DNA of 64,000 nt from the NCBI GenBank assembly GCA_030704615.1, contig CM060732.1:74441053-74505052 (forward strand). The letters run 5' to 3'. A program made the translations under genes and the position numbers. Every line of letters begins with the position of its first letter. The stretch's first letter is position 1. The stretch is from Takakia lepidozioides. Its lineage: Eukaryota > Streptophyta > Takakiopsida > Takakiales > Takakiaceae. This document shows positions 22,968 through 34,232 of this stretch, one piece after another. Below the pieces are notes generated by a model. The model searched no databases. It was not told where the DNA came from and was given only the letters and a program-made list of their open reading frames with translations.

Positions 22968-24504
22968 GAGCGATTTGACAGAAGAACCTTATAATTGCCG
23001 AGCTATATCTGTGAACTTCGACTACCCACAACTGAAACCTGGTCAAGTTAAGACACTGTCAGCTAATGCAAGTAAGGGATAAAGTACCCTGAGAGCGTAC
23101 TTGGTCAAATTACTCTATCAAGCAACTGTTAGAGCTGCCTTAGACATCAAACAAGAACTTTGGTATCAACTCCGTTCAAGCAGCTGCTGAATCTAATGAT
23201 GGGATCAAAGGCTACACTTCAATCATCACATGCGTTCTGAGTTTGCCATAATACAGGCCGTCTCATGTCCTGCCCTGCAATTACCATTGCACGAAATTCT
23301 TGGGCACCCAAGTTCTCAGTGCAGATGTCTACCTTGATTTAACAAGACAAATTTGGTGGGCAGGTGTGACAACTGAATGAAGCGGATAGCTTGTCTCTCA
23401 GTGAGTGCAAATACAGATATTTAAAGCTAAATGACCGAACCTAGAAGGAGAGAAAGAGAATCTTCAGTAATGCTCCAGTTCATGAATTCGGCGAATCTTC
23501 AGAGAGACTTTTACTGAGCTGTATGATTGCCCCTTGCAATTTGGATGAAACCTGTACTGTAAGCCTTCCTGCCATTCTCTAAAAGACTCCTTGTTCTGGA
23601 AAACTCAGCCAGATCAGGGAAATTTACCACCTAGCTAGAGAAGCACAGACTGCGAGGAGATGACTCATTGGCCAACACAAGTCTTGGGCAAGCGAGAAAC
23701 GCACTTCGGGCAACATTCAGAAATCTTCGAACAAAAGTGCCATCCACGGGGGAAATAAGTAGCTGTGTACAGTCATCACAAAAGAAAGATCCCCTCTAAC
23801 TTCCAAGCCAACCAACACAGAATCCTCGGACAAACACTCACAAAATTCCCATAAGAGATTTGAGCGCCACATCAAAGGCAGACCCAGCGAGTGAAGACGA
23901 GCATCTCCACAGTCAATTCCAGTTACTAACATCAATGGGAAGTTCTTTGCCTTCAAACGTTATGGGCAGTCCACAATGACTCATTTGGTTGGATTCCTTC
24001 TCAGATGCGTTTAGGGTATGAAGCCGCTGGTCAAAGGCAGGATACTCGCTGATGCACTGGCCATGCAACTGTTGGCATCAGTGCACATCACATCACTTTG
24101 GAAAACATCCTATTTTTCTATTAAGATGACTCTTTGGTGCATGGAAGGGTATTTTTGTGGCTTGGACAAGGACAGTCTGGAAGGACTTAGAAATACACCA
24201 TGCATTGATTGTGTATCATATATGCAGCTGTCCTCAGCAACAGTGACCATCTTATTGCAATCGGAGGTCTTGGAATGCATCTAAGGAGGAGCTGCATAGC
24301 TGCAACTGTACTTAAAGCACATTAACGGAAGTATCATAGGATGTCTTCATGCGATGTTACGACTTTCAATGCTTGAGGGCTGCTGCTAGGTGTCTTCATG
24401 TTTCCAAAAAGAAGGAGGCTGTTAGCCAGCATTGGTTGAACAGAGAAAAGAGGAACAACCTTCTTTTGAAAGCTACTTTAGAATAATGCACAAAACTGAG
24501 GCTA
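22968..24504. other. Intergenic between VPS16 3' end and SRPBCC gene
   Basis: No conserved frame was recognised. The segment should contain the SRPBCC promoter and 5' UTR (near 22970-23400) and the VPS16 3' UTR (below 24505). I could not assign a TATA box or polyadenylation signal with confidence. Confidence 0.45.
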
Positions 24505-26564
24505 CTAGCCTCCTCCAGTAAGAGAGAGACGATCACGCAAAGTGTCAAAAAGGGCTCCGGCAGCAGTGTTTTGACCGAAAGTGGACTTCAATCTGCCCAA
24601 CAACTCACTATCTTTTGCTTGTGATGCTGCTTCTGCTGCTTCTTTCACCATCCCAATACGTGCATATGCCTGCACCACATATCCAGGGTACCACCATAAC
24701 TCCAGTCTTATACTGAAAGTATCCAAGCACTCACCAGCACAAGCAAAATAAGGCTGTCACGCAAAGACAGGGAGAGAGTAGGGAGGCGGAGGGGGCTCAA
24801 AATACGGTGAATCGTACGGCTGTGCCATATAATAGCAGAGCTCTGGCCCAAGGCAGTACAGTACCTCCAGGGCAGAAGTGACAAATACCAAGTGAAACTG
24901 CCATAGCTCTCTGCCAAAACTTGCATTTCCTATGACACAGGAAAAAGATAGGTGGCAGGTTTGATGTGGTAGTAATAGAGATAAGGAGATCAGCACTGTA
25001 GTGCTGGCATACTCAAAGCAGGTAGGTACCTCGGCCCGTTCGTGAGGATCAGAGAGCTTCACAATATACTTCAATGCTTCATCAGTTTCACCTTCTTCTA
25101 TGCACGCCTCCACAAATGCCTTGTAACCTGAACCATTCATTGCAACCAGATCCTAGAGTTAGACACGGTGTCAAAGAACACTAGGGAGAGAGAGAAGGTT
25201 CAGATCTACAATTAGCTGGGAAACCCCACTACATGAGTCCCATCTTCTCCATGTAAACACCATTCCAATCCTCAATCCACCTTTTGACGTGTTTCAACAC
25301 CCATTCTCATCATGTTAGGACCTATCTGCACTTATTTAGGCAGTGTACCAGTTGCATTTGGTGAAATTGGGGAGCGAAGTAGCCCTGCCTCAGTAACATT
25401 CTGTTGTCTAAAGCAGCTTGTACAAATACAGTGAATTGTCCAAACCACATTGACGTTGACTGTTGACTTATTCACGGCTGTCAAAGTGGAGAACCCCAGA
25501 AAATTGTACCTATAGGGGGCTTTCTCTCTTTGGAGAACGTCTCCAGAGCATCCCAATGCTTTGCAGTTGCAAGCGCAAACACTTTGAGCCAGTAGAATCG
25601 TTTATCAGGGACCTGCAACAGGAGATATCCCCTTTATTGACTCTTCAAATGACGGCAGAAGCAGAATCCATCAGCATGTTTTCGACAAGGAACACACAAA
25701 CACATCTACAACATAATCCTAGATTTCTAGAAGCATTGGAGCAGACATGCAATTACAACAAAATCATATCAACCAAACTCCAACAGGTATACTGCATTTG
25801 GAGGTTCAGACAGTCCGAGGGCATCAAAGCTTCACAGATGAGCACTGGGTACTCGTTGATGCCCAGAGAAAGCCACTAACATTTTCCTCCTCTACCCTCC
25901 ATCTAGTGTAGATGGCCTCTGGTGAATGTTTATTTAAAGGTCATGGGCACTCTTTTGGATATTCAATCGTGCAATCTTCGTGAAATGTGGTCATTCCAAC
26001 TCCTGAGCATGATTGAGGTGGCTTGGAATGAACCAACCAGAGCGATCTTGAAGTAAGTGAAATGAAAACACGGTCAGATTAGCCTACGTAACCCTAAGTT
26101 AGTCTCTTTGAAACTGTCCTATTATAATGTGGAGGCCCATGCGGTGGATTGCCATGATTTAACTTGGGGTGCATAGATAAGGCAATTAAGAAGTAAATGG
26201 AAAGGTTCACTTTACAGACTTGATTTAGATCAGATATGACCACTTGTTTCTCATTTTGCAAAAAGCCAGTTAAGGGTTAAATCTTGGATGAAAGAGGATC
26301 CAGTCAAGCAGTCCAGGGCACCTTAAAGTCAGTGCGGATGCGTTGGGCAGCACGATTGTTGCCAAGAGTGATACACGTCCGTATGGTGTCACTCACACTT
26401 GAGTCCACAAAGATGGCCTGCCCTGTTGCCACCTCCAACTCCTGCTGCAGCCTGCCAAACCTCATGGTTCAAGTCATGCAGCCCTAGCCTTTGCAATGCA
26501 TTAGCAGCTCCAAAGGCCATTGACTATTGACTCTTCCAGTTGTAATGAGGATGCTTGTGTACGT

Positions 26565-26602
<38 letters not shown>

Positions 26603-29600
26603 CAATGACTCAAAACATGAAAGAAGTGTGAAAGAGTACTTAAGCAATTTCGCCTGTTCTTCAGCAGCCTTAGATTCAAAGGCATGATCCTTGGTCTGCA
26701 CAAAGAACTCGCCAGCTTGCTCTATCAGCTTCAACCGGGGGCCTTGCAATGCCGAACCTGACCGTGCCCCAAGATTGGCGGAATAAGTCCATGAATCCCG
26801 CAAGAAAACTTCTGCAACTCCCTGTCAAATCCACCAGTAGTTCCTTGTCAGGGATACTTCCTCTGTTTTTTCTCTTCCCTTACTATTACAGCTCATTCCA
26901 GGATCCCTCTAATAAAGACTGGTTAGTAGCACAGCCCTCTACCAAAAATACTTATAGCCTCTACTGCTTTGGCATCACATCAAAACCACAAGCCTTGCAA
27001 GCAGCGGCTCTGCAGGCTTTGATCTCTCGCACTTCAGTGACAGTCTCAGTATGGAACTGGCACCACTCCCAGGAACAACCCATGTCCTTTCACAATACTA
27101 AAGCTCTAAAAATTGTTCCCAAACACAACTCTGATGTCTTTGCTTGACATACACAGTTGATAAGAAAGAAGCTGTTATATTGGAGAAGGATAGATAGTCC
27201 GGATCTGGCTATTATGTACACGGTCGACAGATACCTGCGGTTGACCAATTGACATATAAAATTTCTTTAAAAGTTCGGGCTCATTCTGTCTGCACATAGA
27301 AGAAAACAAGTATTACTTTAAAAGAACAGACAGGCTCTTGACATGAGTTACTCCCATGGAACCGGAAAAGATTTTTTTAACTCCCATCAGGCGTTGCCTC
27401 ATCTAGCTTATTCCTTCCACAGTCCTGGTTCCTAAAGTGATGCAGGGTGAAGTTAGACCCCAAACAAAAGACAAGAAGGAACAGCATTTACACATTACTA
27501 TGAGAGAGTCCACTGACAGCAAATAATACCCAGGAATCCAACAGAACATGAACTCTATGATATGTATGATGACTGTTCTCTGTCTCACATACAAGCACTT
27601 GGATTGAACTTCAGCTTTTAGCCAGAGAAATGCCCAAGATGGAGAGAAGTTATTAATCTATGTAGATGAATCCAACCAGCAGTAGCATAATGTCACCTTG
27701 CATAGGAGATGAACAAATTACGAGCAAGAGGCCTCGCTTGAATGATGCGAAAGAATTCGATGGCTGATTTCTGTATCACAGAGGAGTAAAGCACAAAGCT
27801 GTGATCAAATAAGTACGTGGTTTGCGGACAATCCCCCTTCGTCAGGTACATGCTGTTCACACAATTCCATGTCTTCAGGAGCCAGTGTCACTGTCAAGGG
27901 TTAGCCTATGAAGATATTGCAGTACACCTGCCTTGGCAACTGCACCAAAATACCGACTTCATGATGCAAAACAGGTGAGAGAAAGCAAGCTTTCCGCAAA
28001 AGCATTACACCCCACAGAAGTGCCCACTACAAGTCATCAGCCCTGTATGTTAGACGTGCAAGCCCGGAGTTGAATGAAAACAAGACTCGGCGGAATTAAA
28101 TGGACCACCACAGCAGGAACTTTGTGACATCAGGGGCTACTGCGCATTCTACAGTGCCCCACAGTTCACTGTTACTCTGCAATAGAGATGCTCAAGGCTT
28201 ACTTGGCGCCAAATATGGAATATTGAGAAGTAGACCAGATCCGTGTCTCCACTCTCAACGGCCTTCACCAGCGCTCTCTCTTCCTCTCCCATACTTGTCA
28301 AAAGAGGGACCTGTCAATTGGTCAAGATACCATGGAGATCAGAGAGACTCAAAGAACTGTCAAATGCCTATCTACCTTGTTCTGCAAAAGATAGTTCCTA
28401 AGTAGCCAACCGCACTTTGCGTATGTGAGTACCTGCTGGTCTAACTATCCCTTCAGCCCACTCACTCTCTCCCGCCCAAACTGGGCACGGAGTCTATGGC
28501 CACAGGGCTATGGCAAACAATGTCGCCTAAGTACATTCTCTCTCTCCCACCTGTAAGCTTACCTGCCTAGGTGCTAGGCTTTTGTACAAAGCTTGAGCTA
28601 TGAATTGTTGTACTCATGTCCTAGGACCTTGGGACTTCTCGTGGAGTTAACTTCTTTTTCCTATCTCTCTGTCTCTCTGCTTTTTAGCTACCTTCAAAAT
28701 GGGTACCAACTTGTGGCTACAAAACCCAGAGGAAGATCAGGACTCAGTAGATCTTCCTCTTCAAGCTTCTACACGAAGCACAACAGTATATTTCCTGTCA
28801 CATGCACCATTCAATCCTGCCTTTTGAAAATAAACATAAAGAATCCCTGGAGAGCATAGTGTGGCTAACCTGCTCAGCAGAGCGCGGTTCAAAGTCAAGA
28901 AGAAGGGCTGCCAACTTCTGTCGACCGTTTCCATATGCATTGGCAGCCACTGCTGCATATGAAATTCCTGGGCATGTTTTCAGCTGCACGCCACATAATG
29001 AGCAATTAATTGATCTAACACGGACAGTTCTAACCCAATCAGTTAGTAGAGTCCAGCTATACTCCACAATAGACTAGCAGAATGCAGTCTTGGAAGTATC
29101 TAGTGGACACACAATGCCGGTCAAAGCTTTTGAGTGGACCACGATGCTTTGTCTTTCACCACCGGTCATCAAGTCATTCCAACCTTGTATGACTTTGGAT
29201 GTGATAAGTGCAGGATTCTTTCAAGACATGCAAATCATGAACCCAAAGTCTCTGAATAGCCCAAATCAAATGCCTGAGTGCACTAACCCAGACCCATTCT
29301 TTAAAGGGCCCAATCTTACCTCCTTGGGTCCCCGTTCATGATTGGATGAGGTAACTGGACTTTGTAAACCACCCCCAAAGCCCCATATAAAGTGGCGAGA
29401 TATTGATAACAACCACAAGTAGATCACCTTCACTAATACTTGATATTGTGGCACCTGATATTGGCACCTTCACTAATACTTGAAATCCACACAACTGCTT
29501 GACAGCCACCACTTAGCACATCATTTGGGTCACCGTACAGTGTCTTTGGCGTCTGCTCAATAAGTTCTGGCCTCAAATGTATCATACAAGATATCTATGA

Positions 29601-32600
29601 GCAGCCAATCTTCATTTGTAAATGGTTCTCACATTTGGCACTCGCAAGGGTAACATGCATATTCCAAACTCTAAAATGCTTGTGAGACACGAATCCAACC
29701 TTTTCCACAAGGACATCCAAGACAACCGCATCTGGTACATCAGAGGCTGCTTTAATTTTTGCACATGCCCAGTGCAAAAGAACCGTGTCCTGTTCAACAA
29801 ACAAAGGGAACATGTAAATTGCATTCCATGAAAGGATGCTGTGAACAGGGACAGAAACATCAAATGAGAAAGACCCTGCATTAGTTTGGTGAGATCTTGG
29901 AGAAAGGAAGGCACTGACAATCACTGCTATACAGCCCATCTGAGAATGCACTATGCACTTCGAAGTCAGATTCAGTCAATTGTGTCGTTAAGTAAATGGA
30001 CAACGTACTAGAAAGTTTGTATGAAACTCCATAACAACTAATGTGTCCTCAGTGAAAGGAAAAGTGAGTTGGGCAAAGCTTTTCCAGGCACACACCTTAC
30101 TCAAGTTGAGGTACTCGGAGATGCGCAGAGCCAGAAGGTGGCGATGAGCATTCACCAGTCGCGCTATTAGGACTGGTGCAGTCAATACCTGCTCACAGCA
30201 ATGTCGGATGCCTCAAACGTATCAAAAACCCATGAGCTCTACGTGATCAGTTTGTCTGTTGAATTGTTGCCAAAGCTGCTAAGAAACGCCTAGTACTCTC
30301 TGCTTTCCTCACTAGCTAGCATATGTCATATGGTCTTGTGTTCTGAAGGAAGAAAATCAACTTTTGAGGATCAAATGGTCACCAGCAGTTACAATAGGAA
30401 CTGAGAGAGCCACTAATGACCTGCCTTGAACTGTTGAATGCTGAGCGGGACACCAATGTCAAATCGACGGACAGCATTGAGCACTCTTAGTGTCTTACAC
30501 ATGTCCTGAAACTGGTCCCGATGGAATTTTCTGTCACCAAAAAGCTAGACATCTCAATCACTCTCCACTTTGCACGTCCCTCCTCATTAGTACATCAAAG
30601 ATAAACAACTCCTTATCAACTATGGTTGTCCCTGGAGCCTGCAAGTTCTGTATAACTCTGTAATTAGAAGCTGTTCTACTTTTCTATCAAAGACAATGCT
30701 TTTGTGGAACCCTCATCAAACAGCATACGTGCCACTACTAGAGCCAGCCTTCAGGGCTGGTTGTGGCCTCTCTTCTTCTCTCCACTTCATATCGAGCTAA
30801 AGATCTGACCCCGACAACCTGCAAAATGCTCGTCCATAAGCTGCAGCACGCAGGAGGGTTCGTTGCTGCGAGATGTCATATTCATGCCCTGCTGCATCGA
30901 TGCAATCTCCCACAGCCTCTGCTAGTGAATCATCGATTAGCCTTATGTTTTCATCTGCCTGTATGCCATGCCCAATCAATAACTTAGTTTTAGAACCTGA
31001 TTTGTGAGAGAGACGACCACTGTATCATAATGTGTCAAACCTCATCTATGGAAATTACCTTGGCACTGCGCTTGTCAAAATGGTCTAGGGCATCATATAA
31101 CATTGCTGCGGGTGATGTGCTGCCAATTTTGAAGATAGAGACAGCAGAGTCTGGCACCCGCTGCAGAAACTCCATGTATGTATTGGAGAGGATTCGAACA
31201 CCATCACATTCGGGTATCAGAAAGAGGGGCTCATCATATGGATACTTGACAGAATCCCCATAGGGACCCACCATCAGCAGCGTCTCGTCCCAGTATAGCA
31301 GCACACTGTCAATTCCGCACCATACAAGCTGTGCTGGGGGCAGCGCTGACTGCACTCAGCACTCAAGCATTTCAAACCATTAGGAAGATGGATAAAGAGA
31401 CAGCTGATAAAAAGGTCTTCCTTGGGCAAAAAGCTTACAATAAGAAGACTAGATAGGACAAGAGTCAATGAAATGATATAATGAAAGCTGGTCCAAGTCC
31501 TTTGCTCTCATATGTGTCAAGCGATGGAAAGCCAGCTAGGGGGTGTATTCTTTGATTTATGTATGAGAGGCGAAGGCGCCAGCTAAAGTTGTTGTAGTGT
31601 GTAAAGAGACCAAGACCAATGACAGCAACTAGCAGGTTCATTCCACTCCTACTTGATTTATTTCTGCAAACTACCTCCTCTTGCGGCAATCAAATAAGTA
31701 ACAGACACCAAATAGTCTGTAAGAACCAAAACCAACAGAAAAAAAGGATACTTGACTACTTCATACAAGAGGTAAAGCTAGCTTGGGAAGAGCTCATGTT
31801 TATATTTTTTGTTGTAGAATCAAAGGTTGCCTTTTGGTACATACCTCAGTATTGAATTCAGAGAAAGTCTTGGAAAAGTCAGTGGTAACCACCAGCAATC
31901 GTCCATCGTGGGAAAAGCAAGCCAAAAACTTTCCATCTGGGGACAGGGTCATCTTCTGCATGGGCCCAATTGACGTCGTTTCACTCACACAATTTTCTGC
32001 GTCCACCATAAGTACTGAGGATCCCACAGCTAAAAGGACCTCCAGCTGGCCAGAAAGAGTGTATTGAGGCTCAATTACTGCTATACAAAGGGGCGGTTCT
32101 TCGAGCTCAGGATCGGCCAGCTTGACTACCTGCGGTTTATCCAGATTGGGCACACTAAACAGTAAATTTTGCTCCGTAATGCAAACGAACCCACTCCCCC
32201 AAATAACACAGTCAGCAACCCCTTGATCCCAACACTCTTGACCGAGTGAAATTTGCTGCGGTAGAAGCTCTCCATGGATGTTATACTGGAACACCGTGCC
32301 ATCTTGCACGACGCATAGAAGTATCTCCTCATCAGTCCAGCCCATGGAAATCAGGCGACCCCCAGGCCTATCCCAGATGACAGAGGACAAAAGCTTTCCT
32401 GACGAAGAAAATATGAGAAGCTTTGCACGTGCAGATTCAGCACGAAGCTGCACCATCTTCGACTCATCGCGAATAATTGCAATGGGGCCTCCGAATTTGG
32501 CACATGCCACCTTATGCCGGCTCAAATCCACATTCTGCCAACACATTGTGTAAATCTCCTGCTTTCCGTAGAACCGATTGTACAGCTCATTCCATTCCGC

Positions 32601-32618
32601 CGCTACGGATATCGCCAT
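24505..32618 (-). CDS. VPS16: Vacuolar protein sorting protein VPS16 (VACUOLELESS1), 15 exons
   Basis: Core subunit of the HOPS/CORVET tethering complexes, which drive membrane fusion at the vacuole and late endosome; loss in Arabidopsis (VCL1) prevents vacuole formation. Predicted exons: 32618-31845, 31349-31059, 30958-30819, 30530-30425, 30188-30096, 29789-29700, 28983-28870, 28310-28203, 27770-27697, 27289-27235, 26821-26640, 26451-26322, 25612-25510, 25127-25030 and 24669-24505. They keep one frame and total 840 residues, close to other plant VPS16 proteins. The N-terminal half (about 1-430, MAISVAAEWNEL...) is the VPS16 beta-propeller, with LIPECDGVRILSNTYMEFLQ and STSPAAMLYDALDHFDKRSAK. 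The C-terminal half (about 520-835) is the alpha-helical Vps16_C region (GPRLKLIEQAGEFF, FESKAAEEQAKLLK, AYARIGMVKEAAE). The intron after exon 4 seems to use a GC donor; all others are GT-AG. It appears intact. Confidence 0.93.
26574..26602. repeat. (GA)n microsatellite in VPS16 intron
   Basis: A GAGA run about 29 bases long with one interruption, in the intron between VPS16 exons 11 and 12. Confidence 0.9.
28470..28565 (+). mobile_element. LINE 3'-end relic inside a VPS16 intron
   Basis: The segment CGCCCAAACTGGGCACGGAG and the next ~60 bases closely match the 3' end of the 15-19.7 kb LINE (19684-19757), with the same CTATGGC/CAAACAA and AAGTACA..CTCTCTCT words. It lies in the intron between VPS16 exons 7 and 8, in the antisense direction to the gene. 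Confidence 0.7.
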
Positions 32619-33547
32619 TGTTGGTGTGAAGCAATCCCCAATACTTACTTCAGACTTGCCAGAGTGAGCAGCTATGCTTCCGCTGTGTTGTCCCCCTAGT
32701 GCGGATCAAAACAGGATGCACCAATACATACCTCTGCCAACTTCCTCTCCGTTCTCTTCTCTATTTCAATCTGGCGAAGTCCACTCCACCCTTCTGGGCA
32801 CAGTCGTCCCTCCGCCAGTCTCTATGCGATCCTCCATATTGCTCTTCACTCATCCCATGCTCAGAAATGGGGTTTTGCAGAGAAGGATCCACAAGAACCT
32901 TCTACAAAAATCGCCAGGTTCTTGAGACTGACGTTTTGTGAGCTTGCTCATACAATCCACCTGTGCAAGAGATGTTGGTTAAACGAACAAGCCACGAGTC
33001 TGTCTCCCTCCTCTTCTATCTTTGCAACGTATTGTGACTCACCTGAGAGATTATTTTTCCGGAGCCCCTCACTTCAATGAACTCAACGTTGCCATTTTTG
33101 CAAGTGTCGAAAGTGGGTTTCCAATATCAGCAGAGGGTCCTGCCACATCTAGCCTTCTGCTGTTTCAAGCATCAGAATTTCGCAGAATGCTTGAATTGGG
33201 CCCGTGTACCCCACAACCTAGTCGTGTGCAGAGATTGCATTCTTTTATTAGTTTTTTCAGGTGTCAACTTTTCTGCATATGATTTTGACTATGGACACAT
33301 AGGCCCTTCATACTTAGGATAGATAAGTGGATTCATTGAGATGTTGATAATTCTAAGGGGATCACCAACCTTGGAGTCATGTTTCATATTCTGCTTTTCA
33401 TCTGTCAACAACGTAGCTGTGATAAGCTTTCCAGTAACTTACACTGGGGATGTTCAGCCATCACTTCATTCTGGTCATTGGTATTGATTCCGGCATGAAT
33501 GGGGAGGAGTTCAGACCTCCTTCCTCTCAACTTCACTCTTTTCTTAC
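32619..33547. other. VPS16 upstream region; no gene recognised
   Basis: This should hold the VPS16 promoter and 5' UTR. CT-rich stretches near 32735-32770 fit plant 5' leader sequence. No coding frame with a recognisable domain was seen. Confidence 0.45.
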
Positions 33548-34140
33548 GAAAAAGGAAGTTAGGCATAAAATTTCACTGAACTTGATTCCAGTCTGTAACA
33601 TGGGAAAGGACCTGAAGGATGATTTGAAGGGCCTACCTACCCTCGGCACTAGACTGAAATATAAACTCAGGGTAAAAAGCCTACCTTCAAACAAAATACA
33701 GATGTAGAGAGGAAAAGGAGATTGTAATAGCCCGATGTGTAGGCAACCTGAGACAATATCCATTTTCTAATACGTTGTCCTGGGTGTTCTACCGAGCGCC
33801 TAGCCCTCTTCAGGAACATCAAGAACAGGCTTCATGCACCTCTGTTCACCAATTTTGAAAATCTTGAGGCGGAGCCTAAAGCACAGGCCCAGTTGGGGTC
33901 TAACTATTGGGCTGCTCACACACAGCAGATTGATGATTGTGTGAAGGGCATTCTAGATGCACACACATAGGAGTGCCTTGATCTGGAGAGCCCAAACTAA
34001 TTGTTTATAGCAAGGTAAGTCACACTACTGGAGTGAGCCCCTCACAAAGGTAGTGTCTGCTCCATATGCTTCCCATCCAAACTGGACGCAGGGGGTCTAT
34101 GGCAACAAGGCTTCGGTAACCAAAGTCTTGTGAGTACATT
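33548..34140 (+). mobile_element. 5'-truncated LINE copy (3' end)
   Basis: It begins at the sequence coding VRHKISLNLIPV, continues with DDLKGLPTLGTRLKYKLR, a degraded cysteine finger and the 3' end (CCAAACTGGACGCAGGGGGT). It parallels the last ~550 bases of the 15-19.7 kb LINE (19215-19757) and has several stops. 5' truncation is typical of LINE insertion. Confidence 0.8.
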
Positions 34141-34232
34141 CTTTGCTTACAAATAATGACTCATTATGACAATATGACTTATCCACCCTGGTGTATGAAG
34201 CTACACAGATTCTTTCATGAACATAGCTCATT

